Source: Sepiola atlantica (taxonomy: Eukaryota > Mollusca > Cephalopoda > Sepiida > Sepiolidae). From it: a stretch of DNA of 64,000 bases. The notes under the pieces were generated by a model. It was given only the letters and a program-made list of their open reading frames with translations. It ran no database searches and was not told where the DNA came from. The DNA is taken from assembly GCA_963556195.1 (NCBI GenBank), contig OY744531.1, positions 105,563,620 through 105,627,619 on the forward strand, in the 5' to 3' direction. Positions 30,355 through 40,980 of this stretch are shown here, piece after piece; position 1 is the first letter of the stretch; every line of letters starts with the position of its first letter. A program made the translations under genes and the position numbers.

Positions 30355-31103
30355 AAAGAAAAAAATAATATAAAATTATATAAAAAATTATATAAATAAT
30401 GATATGAAAATGACATAACAAAAATATGAAATATAATATAAAAATAATATAAAAAATAATATAAATAATAATATAAAAATATAAAAAATAATATGAAAAT
30501 AATATAAAAATAATATAAAAATAATATAAAATCAATATGAAAAATAATATAAATGATAATATAAAAATAATATAAAAGATAATATGAAACATAATATAAA
30601 TAATAATATAAAAATAATATAAAAATAATATAAAAAATAATATAAAAGATAATATGAAAAATAATATAAATAATAATATAAAAATAATATAAAAAGTAAT
30701 ATGAAAATTGATATAAATAATAATATAAAAATAATATAAAAATAATATAAAAATATGAAAAATAATATAGAAATAATATAAAAAATAATTATGAAATAAT
30801 TATGTTATCTATTTTACATATATTATTTTTATATTATTTTTTATATTTTTATATTATTTTTTATATTATTTTTATATTTTTTTTATATTATTTTTATATT
30901 ATTTTTTATATTATTTTTATATTATTTTTATATTATTTTTTATATTATTTTTATATTATTTTTTATATTATATTTATATTATTTTTTATATTATTTTTAG
31001 ATTATTTTAGATTAGTTTTTATATTATTTTTATATTATTTTAGATTAGTTTTTATATTATTTTTATATTATTTTAGATTAGTTTTTATATTATTTTTATA
31101 GAA
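30355..31103. repeat. AT block that switches strand (imperfect giant palindrome)
   Basis: From 30355 to about 30795 the plus strand is AATAATATAAAA-type. From about 30815 to 31103 it is TTATTTTTATATTA-type, the reverse complement. The two halves can pair into a long imperfect hairpin centred near 30800. Confidence 0.9.
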
Positions 31104-32252
31104 AAAGATCAAGTATACGCGTATGAGATTTCAAAACAAAAAATGGTGTTTATCTTGTGTTAATCACTGATACATTTCAAGCAATATTTAGATGCAATTG
31201 TGTGAAAATAATTTCGAGGCGGTATTTTCTATACGGATAGATTAAGTAAGAAAATGGAAACTTATATTTAGAAATTAAGTTAGAGGTTAGACGTACGTGT
31301 CAAAGTATTACGTCACCGACAGGAAGTTGCTAGTGACACGTGACGATTAAGCTGATCAGATCTTCCTCATTTTACTGAATCGTGAGGGACGAAAGCGGTC
31401 GGGTTTTTGGAAGCTCTTTCCTTCCCCTATGAGGAACGGATTGGGTGCATTATGTGTGTATACATATATACTTTAAAGAAGAAGAAAAGATTGTTACACT
31501 CCAAATGATAGTGTACTGTTCTTTATTTAATCAACACGCATCACGACAGAACAACACTATAAAAAAAGAGGAGGGAGAACGAACTGCTGCGATGTGTCAT
31601 CAAAACCACAGGACTCAAGCTGTCTACGTGATGAGCCGTCGTTCGGATAATCGGGGGATGAGTTGAAGAGCATGTCAAAGAGTTGGTTGATAGGAATATT
31701 TCCAAGACAAAGAAAAAAAAAACTTAAGTAGATAAAAATCAAGATGATATGCGAGAAAATATAAAAAGTAAAAGACATTTTTTTAGATAGGCGTAAACCT
31801 AATAGAATGTGTTTTTAGAAAGTTTAGTGAAAAATCTGATTTTTAAAAATAAATATTTGATTTAATTTAAGATTTTCATTATAAAACGGGAGATCCATCA
31901 AGTTGAAGATGAATGGATCTAAAATCAAAACTTTTATAGTTATCTGCCTTGTGGCTGGCATCTACGTTCTATTGTTTTTCGTGATTTGATTTTTCTTTTT
32001 TTTATCTCAGCGTTTCTCTGACTATTGTAGTCAGATTAAAGAAAAAGTCATCTTTGATCAAATGGAAGACAAATGGTGATTGATCAATCTGGGATTGTAA
32101 CTTCTCTCTTCCTGCAACCGATTTGGGACTTTTGTGCGGGTGGGGGGAAGGGAAGGGGCGGCAATTTATTTTCCAATGACAGACAACCGACCTTGGAAAC
32201 GTTGCTGGTGTCGGCCATTTTCCGTTGTTGAATGGATGGACGAAAAGAAAAT
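31104..32252. other. Unannotated DNA
   Basis: No recognised gene or element. Frames at 31445-31778 overlap on opposite strands and have no motif I know. Confidence 0.35.
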
Positions 32253-32541
32253 AGAAGAAGAAGAAGAAGAAGAAGAAGAAGAAGAAGAAGAAGAAGAAGA
32301 AGAAGAAGAAGAAGAAGAAGAAGAAATAGGATAAAGAAGAAGAAGAAGAAGAAGAAGAAAGAGGATAAAGAAGAAGAAGAAGAAGAAGAAGAAGAAGAAG
32401 AAGAAGGATAAAGAAGAAGAAGAAGAAGAAGAAGAAGAAGAAGAAGAAGAGGATAAAGAAGAAGAAGAAGAAGAAGAAGAAAGAGGATAAAGAAGAAGAA
32501 GCAGAAGAAGAAGAAGAAGAAGAAGAAGAAGAAGAAGAAGA
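32253..32541. repeat. (GAA)n with GGATAAA interruptions
   Basis: About 290 bp of GAA divided by (A)GGATAAA into blocks of about 35-60 bp, which gives a higher-order period. Confidence 0.95.
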
Positions 32542-32888
32542 GGGATCACGCTTTCAACGGAAACACATTGCAACATCTATATAAAAAATCTATCTATAAA
32601 AAAGGGGAGAAACGTAATCAACATCGCTCATCCACGTATCTGGATGCAGAATGGATGAAGGCAAACGCGAATAACAAACTTGTTAAAAAATCAATAGTTG
32701 ATCAATAAGTTTCTTTCTGCTTTTGCAAAACAACTTGCATTTATCTTTAGACTCATTTTTCGACAAAATTGCTTAAATGTTGAAGAAAAAAAAGTTAATC
32801 AACTCTCACATCTAACCTCGTAAATTTCTCGACTCTATATGGAATAATTCTAAGTTCCGACGTCGAACATTAATACTCAAATATTGAA
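32542..32888. other. Unannotated DNA
   Basis: I see nothing recognisable. Confidence 0.35.
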
Positions 32889-33105
32889 ATTAAACTTCAG
32901 TCTATGCCTGACTTGTCTATCAAGTTCAGTAACGAATGCCCAACATTCTTTGTTTTATCGTCGTTCAATGATATGCGGGCCACTTTGATGATCGTCTCAT
33001 CAGAAGGAGGTGTGATCCTGAATAGGTTTCGCACTCATCGGACCTTAATCTTCTCCATATTTTAATCCAAGGGGTTATATCCAAAACAATGTCTATCAAA
33101 TATTG
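32889..33105 (+). repeat. Dispersed repeat D, copy 1
   Basis: About 215 bp shared in the same orientation with 53804-54010: ATTAAACTTCA, CTGACTTGTC, CTTTGTTTTATC, GTGTGATCCTGAAT, GTCTATCAAA. Family unknown. Confidence 0.75.
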
Positions 33106-33373
33106 AAAATTATTATAACGCAGTAGTTTTTATGTGCCCTGTTATTGGATAAAAATTAACCAATCACAGGCAATCTTTCCCCACCACTGCCGAACCACGT
33201 CAGCGGTTTTGTTTTGTTTTAAATAACAATCTCTTTTTTCAGCGTCAGCCGACATAAGCAATTCGTGCTTCTCTTTCTGTGGCGTTCCTGCCGATAAGAC
33301 GCAACCTTCTGTGTCTATACATACCATGTTTGATCCAATAAGCATGTATGTATATTGCGTGTATTTTGCGCAC
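33106..33373. other. Unannotated DNA
   Basis: The minus frame at 33142-33345 (67 aa) is not recognised. Confidence 0.3.
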
Positions 33374-33745
33374 TTGCGCTTCTTGGCTCTTTGGCCCAGA
33401 TCAAAGTGTAGTATCTGTTCCGATGGATGCTACACCCTATAGACCGGTATTGTCTTGGCCTTCGGGGCTTGATTCCGCCGGTCTATGGGTCTGTCCTGTG
33501 CAGTTCTAGGAGGTCCACCCTCCCAGGCTTTGCCTCCCCTCTTTGGGGAGGAGTAAGTTTATTGCTTACTGCCTGAGGCGCCTCTACCGGGGAATACCGA
33601 CGGGGCTGCCCAGGCAATTTTTAATGGCCAGAGTGCTCACCTTCTCGGGCGCTGGCTTTTCAAACCCCACTTTCCCGACCCGAGCTTGGGTCACATCTTG
33701 CTTGTGGGAGTAAGATAAAACTGGCCTTGTGCCTAACTCCTGTAG
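33374..33745 (+). mobile_element. U2-snRNA-headed SINE, copy 1 (near full length)
   Basis: The head CTTCTTGGCTCTTTGG, CCCAGATCAAAGTGTAGTAT, CTGTTC matches the 5' end of U2 snRNA, including the branch-site-recognition GTAGTA. After about 45 nt it departs from U2 into a body with TTCGGGGCTTGATTCCGCC, GGAGGTCCACCCTCCCAGG, GCCTGAGGCGCC and GGGCTGCCCAGGCAATTT. The copies at 42558-42888 (minus) and the partial ones define the ends. Confidence 0.85.
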
Positions 33746-33757
33746 CGGAGTAATTAA

Positions 33758-34052
33758 GATGCTACACCCCCATGGACCGGTACCGTCTTGCCCTTCTGGA
33801 CTTGATTCCGCCGGTCTGTGGGTTTGTCCTGCGCAGTTTTAGGAGGTTCACCCTCCCAGGCATTGCCTTCTCATCCTTTGAGAAGGGGTTAGTTTATTGC
33901 TAATCGCCTGAGGCACCCCTACCGGGGAATACCGATGGGGCTGCCCAGGCAATTTTTAAGGGTCATAAGTACTCTTCCTCTAGGGTACTGACTTATCAAA
34001 TCCCACTTTCCGACCTTGTGTTACATTTTACCTGTGGGGGGTAGATAAATAA
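33758..34052 (+). mobile_element. U2-snRNA-headed SINE, copy 2 (head missing)
   Basis: Same body as copy 1, starting GATGCTACACCCC where copy 1 has it just after the U2 part, and ending GTAGATAAATAA. Placed directly behind copy 1 in the same orientation. Confidence 0.85.
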
Positions 34053-34352
34053 GGCGAAGAAAAGCTCCCTTATTCAAAGGTACTTTAATTATACCTTTTC
34101 ATCAAAGACCACACCAAACGAGGAGACCCTGTTAAGAAGATGAAACTACAAAGTTAAGTCCGCAAATACTACCTCATTTTGCAACCAACATTCTTCTTTT
34201 TTCCCTTTTCTTTCTTCCTCTTTCTGTAGTTATATCAAATCTCTATATTAACTAAACCGTTGTTGCTTTCTCTTGTCACGTTATACGCTTTTGTTTTTCC
34301 TACACTGCGGACCCAATGGTTTCGTCCTTCGTTTGAACTGGAAAAACCCCAA
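34053..34352 (+). repeat. 300-bp direct repeat, copy 1
   Basis: AAGAAAAGCTCCCTTATTC to ...CCCCAACA, repeated at 34708-35001 with moderate divergence. Direct repeats of this size 350 bp apart could be the LTRs of a short non-autonomous element, but no TG start, primer site or target duplication is evident. Confidence 0.65.
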
Positions 34353-34707
34353 CAGTAGATATTAAATTGCAATGTAATGTGAAAATGATAAATCTAGTAA
34401 TCGTGTTTTGAAAAGGTTACTTTTTTTAAAAAGACAATTTCGATGATATAGCGCAAAGAATTCGACACCATATTTGTTTTGTCCAGCGATCGAGTTAGGA
34501 ATAAGAGTAAGAAAAGAAATTAAATTAAATCTTCATGAATATTTGTTATTTTGGGAACGCATTTTAATATGAAATTTAAAAACAAGTAACTAAGAAAGAA
34601 TTATGACGCGCAATCCACACACTTTTGAAAGAAAAACGGCTGACTGATATATACCTTGCGCTCTGTATGCAGCTTTGTTCAAATCGAGTGTATTTTGCAC
34701 ATTTGAA
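34353..34707. other. Spacer between 300-bp direct repeats
   Basis: Contains a hairpin with perfect 12-bp arms (CTTTGTTCAAAT 34673-34684, ATTTGAACAAAG 34701-34712) that runs into the second repeat. No gene. Confidence 0.5.
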
Positions 34708-35001
34708 CAAAGAAAAGCTCCCTTATTCAAAGGTACTTTAATTATACCTTTTTATCAAAGACCCCACGAAACGAGGAGACCCTGTTAAGAAGATGAAACT
34801 ACAAAGTTAAGTCCGCAAATACTACCTTATTTTGCAACCAACATTTTTCTTCTCTTTCTTCCTTTTTCTTTAGTTATATAAAATCTCTATCATAACTAAA
34901 CCGTTGTTGTTCTTTTTCTTGTCAAGTCACATTTTAAGCCTTGTTTTTCCAACGCAGCGGACTAGAGGTTTCGTCCCTCGTTTGAACGTGGAAACGCCCA
35001 A
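34708..35001 (+). repeat. 300-bp direct repeat, copy 2
   Basis: Second copy of 34053-34352, ending CGCCCAACA. Confidence 0.65.
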
Positions 35002-35132
35002 CACAAAACAATCTCCAGAAGGTTTCTGAACTGAAAAGTGACGTCACAGCCAAATCTGGGTAGTACCAAGATTATGTCAGAGCTATTGACAATTTTTCAC
35101 GTTGCATCATTGAACGGTAATAAAATAAAATA

Positions 35133-35300
35133 CGTGGCCTATCTAAAAAGTATCCGACCTTAGGCCAGAAAAAATATTTCAAATACGTGACGGGGTTAGG
35201 ACACTAATACCCTTTAAAGTAGGCTCTTTGTGTTTTCACACACTTAGCCCACCGATCCATCCACTGCCGGAAACACCTCTGGAAGTCTTCATTTGGAAGT
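35133..35300 (-). mobile_element. Mariner-like 3' end fragment 1
   Basis: Starts after TA with the end GTGGCCTATCTAAAAAGTAT then CCGACCTTAGGCCAG. On the minus strand it encodes the C-terminal part of a mariner transposase (RWMDRWAKCV-type) just inside the end. The matching fragments are at 51001 and 62147. Confidence 0.75.
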
Positions 35301-35691
35301 AAATATTAGAAAAAGTATTTTTTGTTTTTACATTTGTTTATACTTTGTTTGTTTTCTATGCATGTATTTGACATAAGTATCTAAAATCCAAGTGAGAATC
35401 CATTAAACAATCGTATAAAAAGAAAATGTTTCTCTTCATTGATTTTCGACTAAAGAATTTGAATCAATGGTGCAATTTAGCAATTGAGTGAATCGCGAGT
35501 TGCCTTTGACAAAAACAACTCAAAACTGTTTTCTTTTCATTCAATTTAAATGCGCATAATATGGACCAAATCATACTCCCATCTCGTGCATCAAAGAATG
35601 GCTCAAGAATTCTCCTTGTTTAAATAAACAAGCCAACTTTTAAGTATTCAACCTTAGTATATCACCCATACTGAGGAATTTGGAGCCTTGT
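35301..35691. other. Unannotated DNA
   Basis: I see nothing recognisable. Confidence 0.35.
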
Positions 35692-36677
35692 AATCTATAT
35701 ATTAATACGATAGCGTGTGTGTCCGTGTGTCACGCTTACATCAAAAGCTTTGCACATGCGTGCCGCACCTAGATTTGGAAAAGCATCCAAGTCACCTAAT
35801 TTTCGCAATATTTTTCCAGTATTTCCCTTTGACGCAACGGTTAGCGACGTAGGATTTTTACATCGGCCCGACTGGTTTATAGTTCGATCCCAACCAACAT
35901 CTAAGATTTTTTTTCTACATCGAAGGGGAGGGGAAGTTGGGAAGGGACGACCGGGAAGACGCATATTAATACGCTAGCGTGTGTTATTTTGTGCGTCACG
36001 CTTACATCAAAAGCAACGACCTTCCGAATCTTTGTATGCTACTCATGAATGACCATTAATAAAGCTCAAGGACAGACTTTCGATAAGGTTGGGATCTACC
36101 TACGACAACTTTGCTTTACTCATGGACAACTTTATGTAGCCTTCTCAAGAGCAAGGTCTATGAACAGTGTAAGAGTGAAAATGTGTCCTCAGAATAATTC
36201 TACTCATGGCCAGAAAAGAGGAACTACCTTCACTAGAAATATTGTATATAAAAAAGTTTTGTAAATTGTTTCATGTATTGTTCATTTTTTAAAATAAATA
36301 TACAAGTCCAAATCTATTTTATTCAAACATGTATAGGTTAGTATTAGGACAACTAACGAAAACGGAATTACCTCCCTTGAACCATTTCGGGAGTTAACAG
36401 TTATCGCCCTTGAAATTGTCGGCTGCCCAGAGAGAAAGTAAACAAAGATCACGGCATCAGACACTTAATATATCAATCGCGTCCAGCGGCAAATTAATTC
36501 ATTAATTCATTCTGTGTTCAGTTTTAATAAATCTGTTAAACGTTTCTCTTGATAATTCATCCATTTTCTTTACAAGTTATTATTTATTATAACCTAAATT
36601 ACGAGGTTATAAAAGTTAGGAACAAGATAATTAGTATTGAAAACGTCATTTTTTGTAATTTACATGGGTCCGGCTAG
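35692..36677 (+). mobile_element. Helitron-like fragment
   Basis: Begins TCTATATATTAATACG then GTGTGTCACGCTTACATC, a Helitron-like 5' terminus, repeated in diverged form at 35961-36015. Then comes the C-terminal end of a Helitron helicase (36049-36264), and the end GGGTCCGGCTAG at 36666-36677 is followed by TT, as expected for a CTRR terminus. The middle of the element is missing, so this is a composite or deleted copy. Confidence 0.6.
36049..36264 (+). pseudogene. Helitron Rep/helicase C-terminal fragment
   Basis: The frame begins MTINKAQGQTFDKVGIYL and continues HGQLYVAFSRARS. These are the last motifs (V and VI) of Pif1-family helicases as found at the end of Helitron Rep/Hel proteins; full proteins exceed 1000 residues. 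A TGA lies immediately before the ATG, and the sequence upstream is not coding, so this is a truncated remnant. The Arg of motif VI (SRARS) is kept. The tail ends in NIVYKKVL and TAA. Confidence 0.85.
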
Positions 36678-37312
36678 TTATTATTATTATTTTTATTACA
36701 TCAAGCATCTCAAAGACTCCTTATGCCAAATTTGGTAGAATTCTACTCGATTGTTTTAGAATATATGGGTTTACAATAATTATCATTAACCATAATGGAC
36801 CATCGATTTTCCGGCAACATTCCGGACAAAATCACAAGAGGTAACTTTATAATCCTGCTTCTGCTAGACTAATTTATTGGGCAGCAAATAGATAACTTTG
36901 TTTAGCGCACCATCAATTTGTTTGTTTACACTGCAACTGCTGTTGGTATTCTCCTGTTTATTTGAGATTATATCTTATTTTACTTAGATTTAACCCTAGT
37001 TATCGCGTCACATGTAAATCCAAATGGCAGCCGTGGTGTTAAACGTAAATGCCGGTCTGTTTCCATCAAAAAAAAAGGTTGAACTGCTGTTTAAGTTTTT
37101 GAGAAACCCCTGATCGTTTAGAGACATGATAGATGTATAATTAGTGGGTTAGGGTTAGGGTTAGGGGTAGGGGTTAAGGGTAAAGGTTAGGCTAGGGTTA
37201 GGGTTGTGTTGATGAATTATCATGGAATAAAATCGGATGGTCCCACAAAACAATTAATCCGGCAAACCCCTAGAACAAAGGGTGTCAGAAAGTCGGTGTT
37301 ACAATAATTTTA
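36678..37312. other. Unannotated DNA with telomere-like GGGTTA run
   Basis: 37145-37206 holds a G-rich telomere-like tract (GGGTTAGGGTTAGGG with variants), opposite in orientation to the tract at 29934. Nothing else recognised. Confidence 0.6.
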
Positions 37313-37415
37313 TTTATCTACCTCCCACAGCGGTAAGATGTGACACAAGGTCGGGAAAGTGGGATTTGATAAACCAGCACTCGAGAAGGTGAGCACTCTG
37401 GCCATTAAAAGAATT
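37313..37415 (-). mobile_element. U2-headed SINE 3' fragment
   Basis: Reverse complement of the 3' part of the SINE body: CACAAGGTCGGGAAAGTGGG, GAGCACTCTGGCCATTAAAA. Confidence 0.75.
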
Positions 37416-38092
37416 TGGAGGCGCCTCGGTCATATCAAAGAACCAGTTTTGATACTCATATTTAAATATGTTATTGGAGGCGCCTACTTCATATCAAATG
37501 ACCATTAGTCTGAAATAGTATTTACTATACTATTTCATAAGTACAATAGTCTTAAATGGTATAGTTTTTGGCTTCAGACAGACAGATACATAAACTCCAT
37601 TATTAATAGATATACAAGGAACGCCCGTGCATAACGTGATTAGGTGTGTTGTCTTCTAATGTGTTACTCATTCTTAAAATCAGCCGTTCGTTCCTCAACT
37701 CACAGAGATCAAATGTTTCACTTCATCTAAAACATCCGAAATTTGGGCGAGTCTTATCTGGCACAAGACCATTCAATATTTGACAATATGAATGTTAGTT
37801 CTCTATCAAAAACTTCGTCTAGAAAATTGCGTTGTACATATTTCCGGATTTTCTAGTTTGAAATCATGACTATCATCGTGCACTTGTAGAATTTGGTTTT
37901 GTGGCATTTAAATCCCCCGTCCTCTGTGAATCATCTATTTATTTCATATAGATATCGTTTGAGAATCGCATGTATAGCGATATTTAGATACGTCTATGTC
38001 AAAAGAATAGTAAAAACAGGATTTCCCATACAAGGCTAGAGTAAGAAAGAAAGGGGAAAATTCCATTCGAAATTTATAGATTAGAATTTTTT
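37416..38092. other. Unannotated DNA
   Basis: A short duplication around GGAGGCGCCT lies at 37417-37490. No gene seen. Confidence 0.35.
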
Positions 38093-38912
38093 TATGGAAA
38101 TCGCTCCAGACAAGGCATAAAGCCACTTGATGTAAGGAGCTAAAGATAAAATAATAATACCAAGGCTGCAACAAAGAAAGTGGGCTCCCTCTACCGTGCT
38201 AGTAAACTTTTCACACCTGACATTATCCTGTATCTCTACACAGCCACCATCCGCCCATGCATGGAGTATTGTTGCCACATCTGGGCTGGTGCATCATCCA
38301 TTAGTCTCTCCCTCCTTGACAAGGTCCAAAAAAGAGTCGCCAACCTAATAGGTCCCTCACTGTCAACCAAGCTCCAGTGCCTGTCCCATCGCCACAATGT
38401 AGCATCCTTGTGCTTGCTTTACAAATACTTCAATGGATTATGCTCCGATGAACTGGCTACTCTGGTGCCCCCTCGACATAAATTCACTAGACCAACTCGA
38501 CAATCAGCTAAATCCCATCCATTCACTGTGGAGGTCCCCAGATGTCGGAGAGCCTTCTACTCCAATAGCTTCTTTCCTAGTGCTGCTGGCCTCTGGAACT
38601 CCCTCCCTGCTCCCTGTTTCCCCGACAATACCGACATGCAGAGGTTTAAAACTAATGTAACAGACATCTCGCTACACTGCTCCGAACTTGGGATGACACC
38701 CAAAACCAACATCCAAATTCTCAGTACCACTTTACGTCTACAGGGTGGCCTGCCTTATTTGGAGTGAAATATGTTAAACAAAAAAAAAACAACAAAAAAT
38801 ACTACTTCAAGGTAAAAAAACTAGCCAACGATAAGTGTTAGATGGATAGATTCTGACCCAGAAAACAGCAATTCTTCCCCCCTTTGTCAAAAACATCGCT
38901 CATAGAATGTGA
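38093..38912 (-). repeat. Dispersed repeat split by a LINE insertion
   Basis: 38093-38160 and 38795-38912 together are the reverse complement of 2647-2822. The LINE fragment 38163-38790 lies between them at the point AGCTAAA / TACTACTTC. This is a clear nested insertion. Confidence 0.75.
38163..38790 (+). pseudogene. LINE C-terminal coding end and 3' UTR, Jockey/CR1-type
   Basis: An open frame of 195 codons encodes the C-terminal region of a non-LTR retrotransposon reverse transcriptase: IRPCMEYCCHIWAG, LDKVQKRVANLIG, LCLLYKYFNGLCSDEL, FFPSAAGLWNSLPAP, MQRFKTNV. The RT catalytic core is missing (5' truncation). The 3' UTR continues to an A-rich tail with AAC interruptions. This is the best-preserved C-terminal copy of four in the window (24273, 59840, 63012 are the others). 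The clade call rests on general motif memory. Confidence 0.85.
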
Positions 38913-39060
38913 TGAATTCTTTTTGTGGCACAAAAATTATTACGTCTCTCATTGTTAATTGTCAGGTTACTACTGCTCTGGTTGGTTTCGTTAGGGAAAG
39001 GGAAGATGGAAATTGGCGCCAAAAGAAAGAACATTTTTAGAAATTCCAGTTTACATTTAA

Positions 39061-39170
39061 GCTTTGGGTACTTTTTTGCAGTAGGACTCGCGTTAAAAGT
39101 CCCTCGGCGTCGGTGCTTTCCGGCGGTTCCCGTTAAACACCAGAAAGCCCTGAAACAAGATGAATAAGCA
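39061..39170 (+). repeat. Dispersed repeat E, copy 1
   Basis: About 100 bp that recur inverted at 40141-40240: GGTACTTTTTT, CGTTAAAAGT, CCTCGG, TCGGTGCTTTCC, CGTTAAACAC. Unknown family. Confidence 0.7.
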
Positions 39171-39238
39171 GACGACAGCTAAACTTTCAAACTGAATGAA
39201 ACGCTGAACTTGCAAACTGATAGAAACGCGATTTAAAC

Positions 39239-39403
39239 ATGGATTTTTACATGGTATCACTGGCTGTTGAAACTCGTGGAGGAATGATAAATTTCTGCGA
39301 GGACCATAAATTGATTGCTAAGGATAAAAAATGCAAAAACTGTCGAGATAAATGCAAGATCGCAAAGCGAACCAAACTAACCCTAATCCTAATTCTGCCC
39401 TAA
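39239..39403 (+). CDS. Merlin/ISXO2-like N-terminal fragment (54 aa)
   Basis: ATG at 39239, stop at 39401-39403. The peptide has INFCEDHKLIAK followed by KKCKNCRDKCK. A short helix ending in a C-x2-C-x3-C pair after F-x-(D/H)-x-x-L-I is the N-terminal pattern I know from ISXO2/Merlin-type transposases. The remainder of such a protein is absent; the frame runs into CCCTAATCC-like sequence and stops. It could also be the first exon of an ISXO2-domain gene. No second exon was found. Confidence 0.35.
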   Translation: MDFYMVSLAVETRGGMINFCEDHKLIAKDKKCKNCRDKCKIAKRTKLTLILILP

Positions 39404-39529
39404 ACCCTCACGAATAAAAATAATCAGTAAAAAAAAAAAGTTTTTAAAAAAAAGTTTAAAAAAAAGAAATACGTAAAAAAAATGTAAAACAACATTTACT
39501 TCATTAATAAGTCCCCTTATATTTTGAGG

Positions 39530-39870
39530 CATGTCCGTCCGTCTGTCCGTCCGTCCGGATTTTTCTCCGCAACCATCCATTGAATTTCTCTGAAATTTTG
39601 CATGAAGTTGTAACTTTGGTCAGGTTAGAAAGTGACATTCTCCGATTTTTGAAAACAAATCTGGTTAGCCCCCAAGGGGGTCAAAAGGCCCCGAAATGGC
39701 CGAAAATGACATTTTTTGCCCCATAACTTTTCATCCATCCATTCAATTTCTCGGAAACTTGGCTAAAATGTAGAGGCAATTGTTCCGGATATAAAATGAG
39801 CATCCTTGACCTCAGAAAAATTCTGATTCGCGCCCCCAGAGGGTCAAAAATGCCCCAAATTGCCCAAATT
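39530..39870. repeat. Internally duplicated repeat
   Basis: Two related units of about 140 bp (39570-39718 and 39719-39862), each with CCATCCATT-AATTTCTC-GAAA, a GCCCCCA-GGGGTC core and GCCCC-AAATGGCC. A (TCCG)n run precedes. This looks like a piece of a dispersed element; family unknown. Confidence 0.6.
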
Positions 39871-40140
39871 TATTGCATTTTACACTCGCCACATCGAGTC
39901 ACATACAGAGGGGGACCACGCACGCATGACTTGTTAACTTTTCACTGTTATTTTTTTATTTTATGTTTAATAAGAAAAAACAAAGTAAAACAAAATAACT
40001 TTTTAATTTAAACACTTATTTGAATCTTCGTTAAAAAAATAAATATTTATTTCATACAAAATTTTTGGCTTGTTTTGTCCTGCTTGTAAATCCAACCTCG
40101 TTTGTTTGTTTTTTTTTTTGGATGTAGGTAAGTCAACGGA
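39871..40140. other. Unannotated DNA
   Basis: I see nothing recognisable. Confidence 0.35.
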
Positions 40141-40240
40141 TTTTTCATTCGGCACTGTCCAGTGTTTAACGTAAACATCTGGAAAGCACCGAAGCCGAGG
40201 AACTTTTAGCGTGGGTCCTAATGTAAAAAAGTACCAAGCG
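40141..40240 (-). repeat. Dispersed repeat E, inverted copy
   Basis: Reverse complement of 39061-39170. Confidence 0.7.
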
Positions 40241-40865
40241 TTGTTTAATGGCATATCAACCTCTTGCCACAAGGGTTGATGAAGAAGAACTATTGGATCT
40301 GCTTGATGAAAATCTACGTCAAACGACCATAGAATTGGTGGAGCAGATCGATTGTGATCAATAAACTGCGTTGAATCGCGTTCCCTCAACGGGCAAGGTT
40401 CAGACATGCTCATTAATTATTCTGTAAACCAATATTATTTTGGGAAAGATGCTTCTGTGAGATTATGTTACATTTTTCCATATATTTTATCATTCTCCAA
40501 ACTCCTCTTTTTATTTTGGTCTTTGTGTGAAATTTAGTTTTTCTATTTGGATTCTGTGATTGTCCGTCTGGTAGTTTAGGGGGAAATTTAAGAGGCTGAG
40601 TTTTTATTAAATTTCTCGAAAGCTGCTGCATGATTTGATGGCATGTTTGATTTCTTTATCTTTTTCTAAGGTTTGTGTTTTCTTATTGGTATTTTGGTAA
40701 CACTTCTTCGTGGTGTACATTCATGCCGCCGCCGCTGCCGCCATCGGAATGTCGGCATATAAGAAAAAAAAAATGCACAATTCCATGTCAATATGTTTGG
40801 AAATTTTCTAGATAAGGATTTTTAATTTGTATTATTTGGACAACAACTTTTAATTTAGTTGTTAT
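40241..40865. other. Unannotated DNA
   Basis: A (GCC)n-like patch at 40723-40742. No gene. Confidence 0.35.
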
Positions 40866-40914
40866 TTTTATAACGTTTCGGCCAACATAACCTCCAACCT
40901 TCTTCAGATGCATA
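40866..40914 (-). ncRNA. Hammerhead-like motif (weak stem I)
   Basis: Minus strand: CTGAAGA at 40901-40907, stem II GGTT/GGCC (two wobbles), GAAA at 40876-40879, then C and GUU. Stem I pairs only two bases here. The context (ACTTTTAATTTAGTTGTTATTTTTAT upstream on plus) contains its own inverted AACAAC/GTTGTT pair. Confidence 0.3.
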
Positions 40915-40980
40915 TTTTCAAACTCGGAAATCTATGTGGAATTTCAAACGGAACCCTTTATTTAATTCACCGAGCAGACC

